From JBBIVP01 sp037439705 [NCBI: bacterium] (GTDB taxonomy: Bacteria > JBBIVP01), in the NCBI GenBank assembly GCA_037439705.1, contig JBBIVP010000119.1, forward strand, positions 1-6,702: DNA of 6,702 nucleotides, read 5' to 3'. Each line of letters starts with the position of its first letter. The first letter of the stretch is position 1. Below the pieces are notes generated by a model. It ran no database searches. It was not told the origin of the DNA and saw nothing but the letters and a program-made list of their open reading frames with translations. This document shows positions 6,233-6,702 of the stretch, piece after piece. The position numbers and the translations under genes are program-made.

Positions 6233-6261
6233 TGTATATAATATTTTTATTATGACGTCAA
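6233..6261 (-). promoter_or_regulatory. Promoter for the five-gene cassette
   Basis: On the minus strand TTGACG (6261-6256) is separated by exactly 17 bases from TATACA (6238-6233). The start of transcription would fall near 6226, leaving a leader of about 18 bases before the ATG at 6208. The -35 box overlaps a perfect 8-base palindrome, TGACGTCA (6253-6260), a possible operator. Confidence 0.6.
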
Positions 6262-6410
6262 GGAAAATTGAACTTTTAATATATAAGGCTGAAACCATTA
6301 AAAACAAATTGCGATTATTTTCTCTTACAGATTGCCCTCATGCCTGTTTTCATCTCACATCCAAAATTCAACCCGTTAACTTTATACTCTTAATATGAAA
6401 TAGGAAATTG

Positions 6411-6439
6411 TTGAAATGGGAATAAATACATTGTAAAAT
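6411..6439 (+). promoter_or_regulatory. Promoter for the lipoprotein gene
   Basis: TTGAAA (6411-6416), a 17-base spacer, then TAAAAT (6434-6439); each box matches sigma70 consensus in five of six positions. Transcription would begin near 6446, about 20 bases before the ATG, leaving room for the SD AAAGGGGG. Confidence 0.6.
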
Positions 6440-6452
6440 AATTTTAATAACG

Positions 6453-6460
6453 AAAGGGGG
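6453..6460 (+). promoter_or_regulatory. Ribosome binding site of the lipoprotein gene
   Basis: AAAGGGGG lies six bases before the ATG at 6467 and decides that start. The second purine run, AAAGG at 6462-6466, directly abuts the ATG and is too close to act. Confidence 0.6.
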
Positions 6461-6466
6461 CAAAGG

Positions 6467-6702
6467 ATGAAAAAAGAGATTATAAAAGTTTTTTGCATGG
6501 GAATAATGAGCCTATTATTCAATGCTTGTAATAAAGAAAGTCCATTGAATCCTGAAGAGAGTCTTCTTCCTGGAACAGGAACTGCGGAGTTTGCAATAAA
6601 TAAGGAAGGGAATAGATGGCAGTTTTTATCCACAGATGGATTTTCAAAGAATTTGCTCATCTTGCAAAAATGTGAGAATGTAATAAATGAAATAAACTGG
6701 GA
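6467..6702 (+). CDS. Putative lipoprotein, 5' part only
   Basis: 78 codons are visible before the right edge, without a stop. The N-terminus MKKEIIKVF is followed by a short hydrophobic core (MGIMSLLF) and a Cys at residue 21 in LLFNAC, a lipobox of the L-x-(A)-C kind with Phe at -3, which is acceptable though not the commonest. Signal peptidase II would cleave before C21 and leave a lipid-anchored protein. The mature start, NKESPLNPEESLLPGTG, is a Ser/Pro-rich linker leading into what looks like a beta domain (TAEFAINKEGNRWQFLSTDG). The function cannot be told from this fragment. It is divergently transcribed from the PH-like cassette with its own promoter and SD, so common regulation through the shared intergenic region is possible but unproven. 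Confidence 0.72.
   Translation, partial: MKKEIIKVFCMGIMSLLFNACNKESPLNPEESLLPGTGTAEFAINKEGNRWQFLSTDGFSKNLLILQKCENVINEINW

Larger units (their letters stand above)
6209..6466. other. Divergent intergenic region
   Basis: 258 AT-rich bases between the minus-strand cassette and the plus-strand lipoprotein gene. I see one good promoter for each direction and the TGACGTCA palindrome. The middle part (about 6265-6400) shows no convincing gene, RNA structure or repeat. The reading frame open on the minus strand across 6382-6660 lies antisense to the lipoprotein gene and has no SD. Confidence 0.6.

Noticed and set aside
6382-6660. Minus-strand frame of 92 codons
   Set aside because: Overlaps the plus-strand lipoprotein gene, which has promoter, SD and lipobox; the minus frame has none of these.
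1-6702. CRISPR array, insertion sequence, tRNA/rRNA or att site
   Set aside because: I saw no regularly spaced direct repeats, transposase motifs, terminal inverted repeats or tRNA-like clover-leaf sequences on reading both strands.

Overview
The window is AT-rich DNA from a bacterium. The evidence is near-consensus Shine-Dalgarno sites, sigma70-like promoter boxes, a type II (lipoprotein) signal peptide, and tightly packed genes with start/stop overlaps. I cannot name a phylum. A GHMP galactokinase together with an SGLT-like sodium symporter indicates a heterotroph that takes up sugar.

Layout. Eight of the nine genes lie on the minus strand and appear to form one or two transcription units reading right to left. 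The 5' half (6208 down to 2861) is a compact five-gene cassette: a 441-residue protein with two tandem PH/GRAM-like repeats; a 222-residue protein with a Cys motif and a Gln-x-x-Ile-Trp motif like those of internal-thioester domains; a 114-residue Cys-free beta-rich protein; a 114-residue protein that is nothing but four tandem zinc ribbons (16 Cys); and a 224-residue protein with zinc-binding clusters and a C-terminal double zinc ribbon. These genes overlap or sit 0-3 bases apart, so they are probably co-expressed and may act together. The function is unknown.

After a 49-base gap with a possible promoter comes a sugar module on the same strand: an SSS-family symporter (2811-1159), a 69-residue two-helix membrane protein (1157-948), and galactokinase galK (967 to the left edge, C-terminus missing). 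The likely logic is Na+-coupled sugar uptake followed by phosphorylation to galactose 1-phosphate, with the small membrane protein as a candidate symporter partner.

On the right, a 258-base intergenic region holds back-to-back promoters: one for the minus-strand cassette, one for a plus-strand lipoprotein gene (6467 to the right edge, partial).

The most interesting part is the PH-like / thioester-like / zinc-ribbon cassette. Its middle genes are markedly more AT-rich than the sugar genes. I saw no rRNA, tRNA, CRISPR array, insertion sequence or att site.
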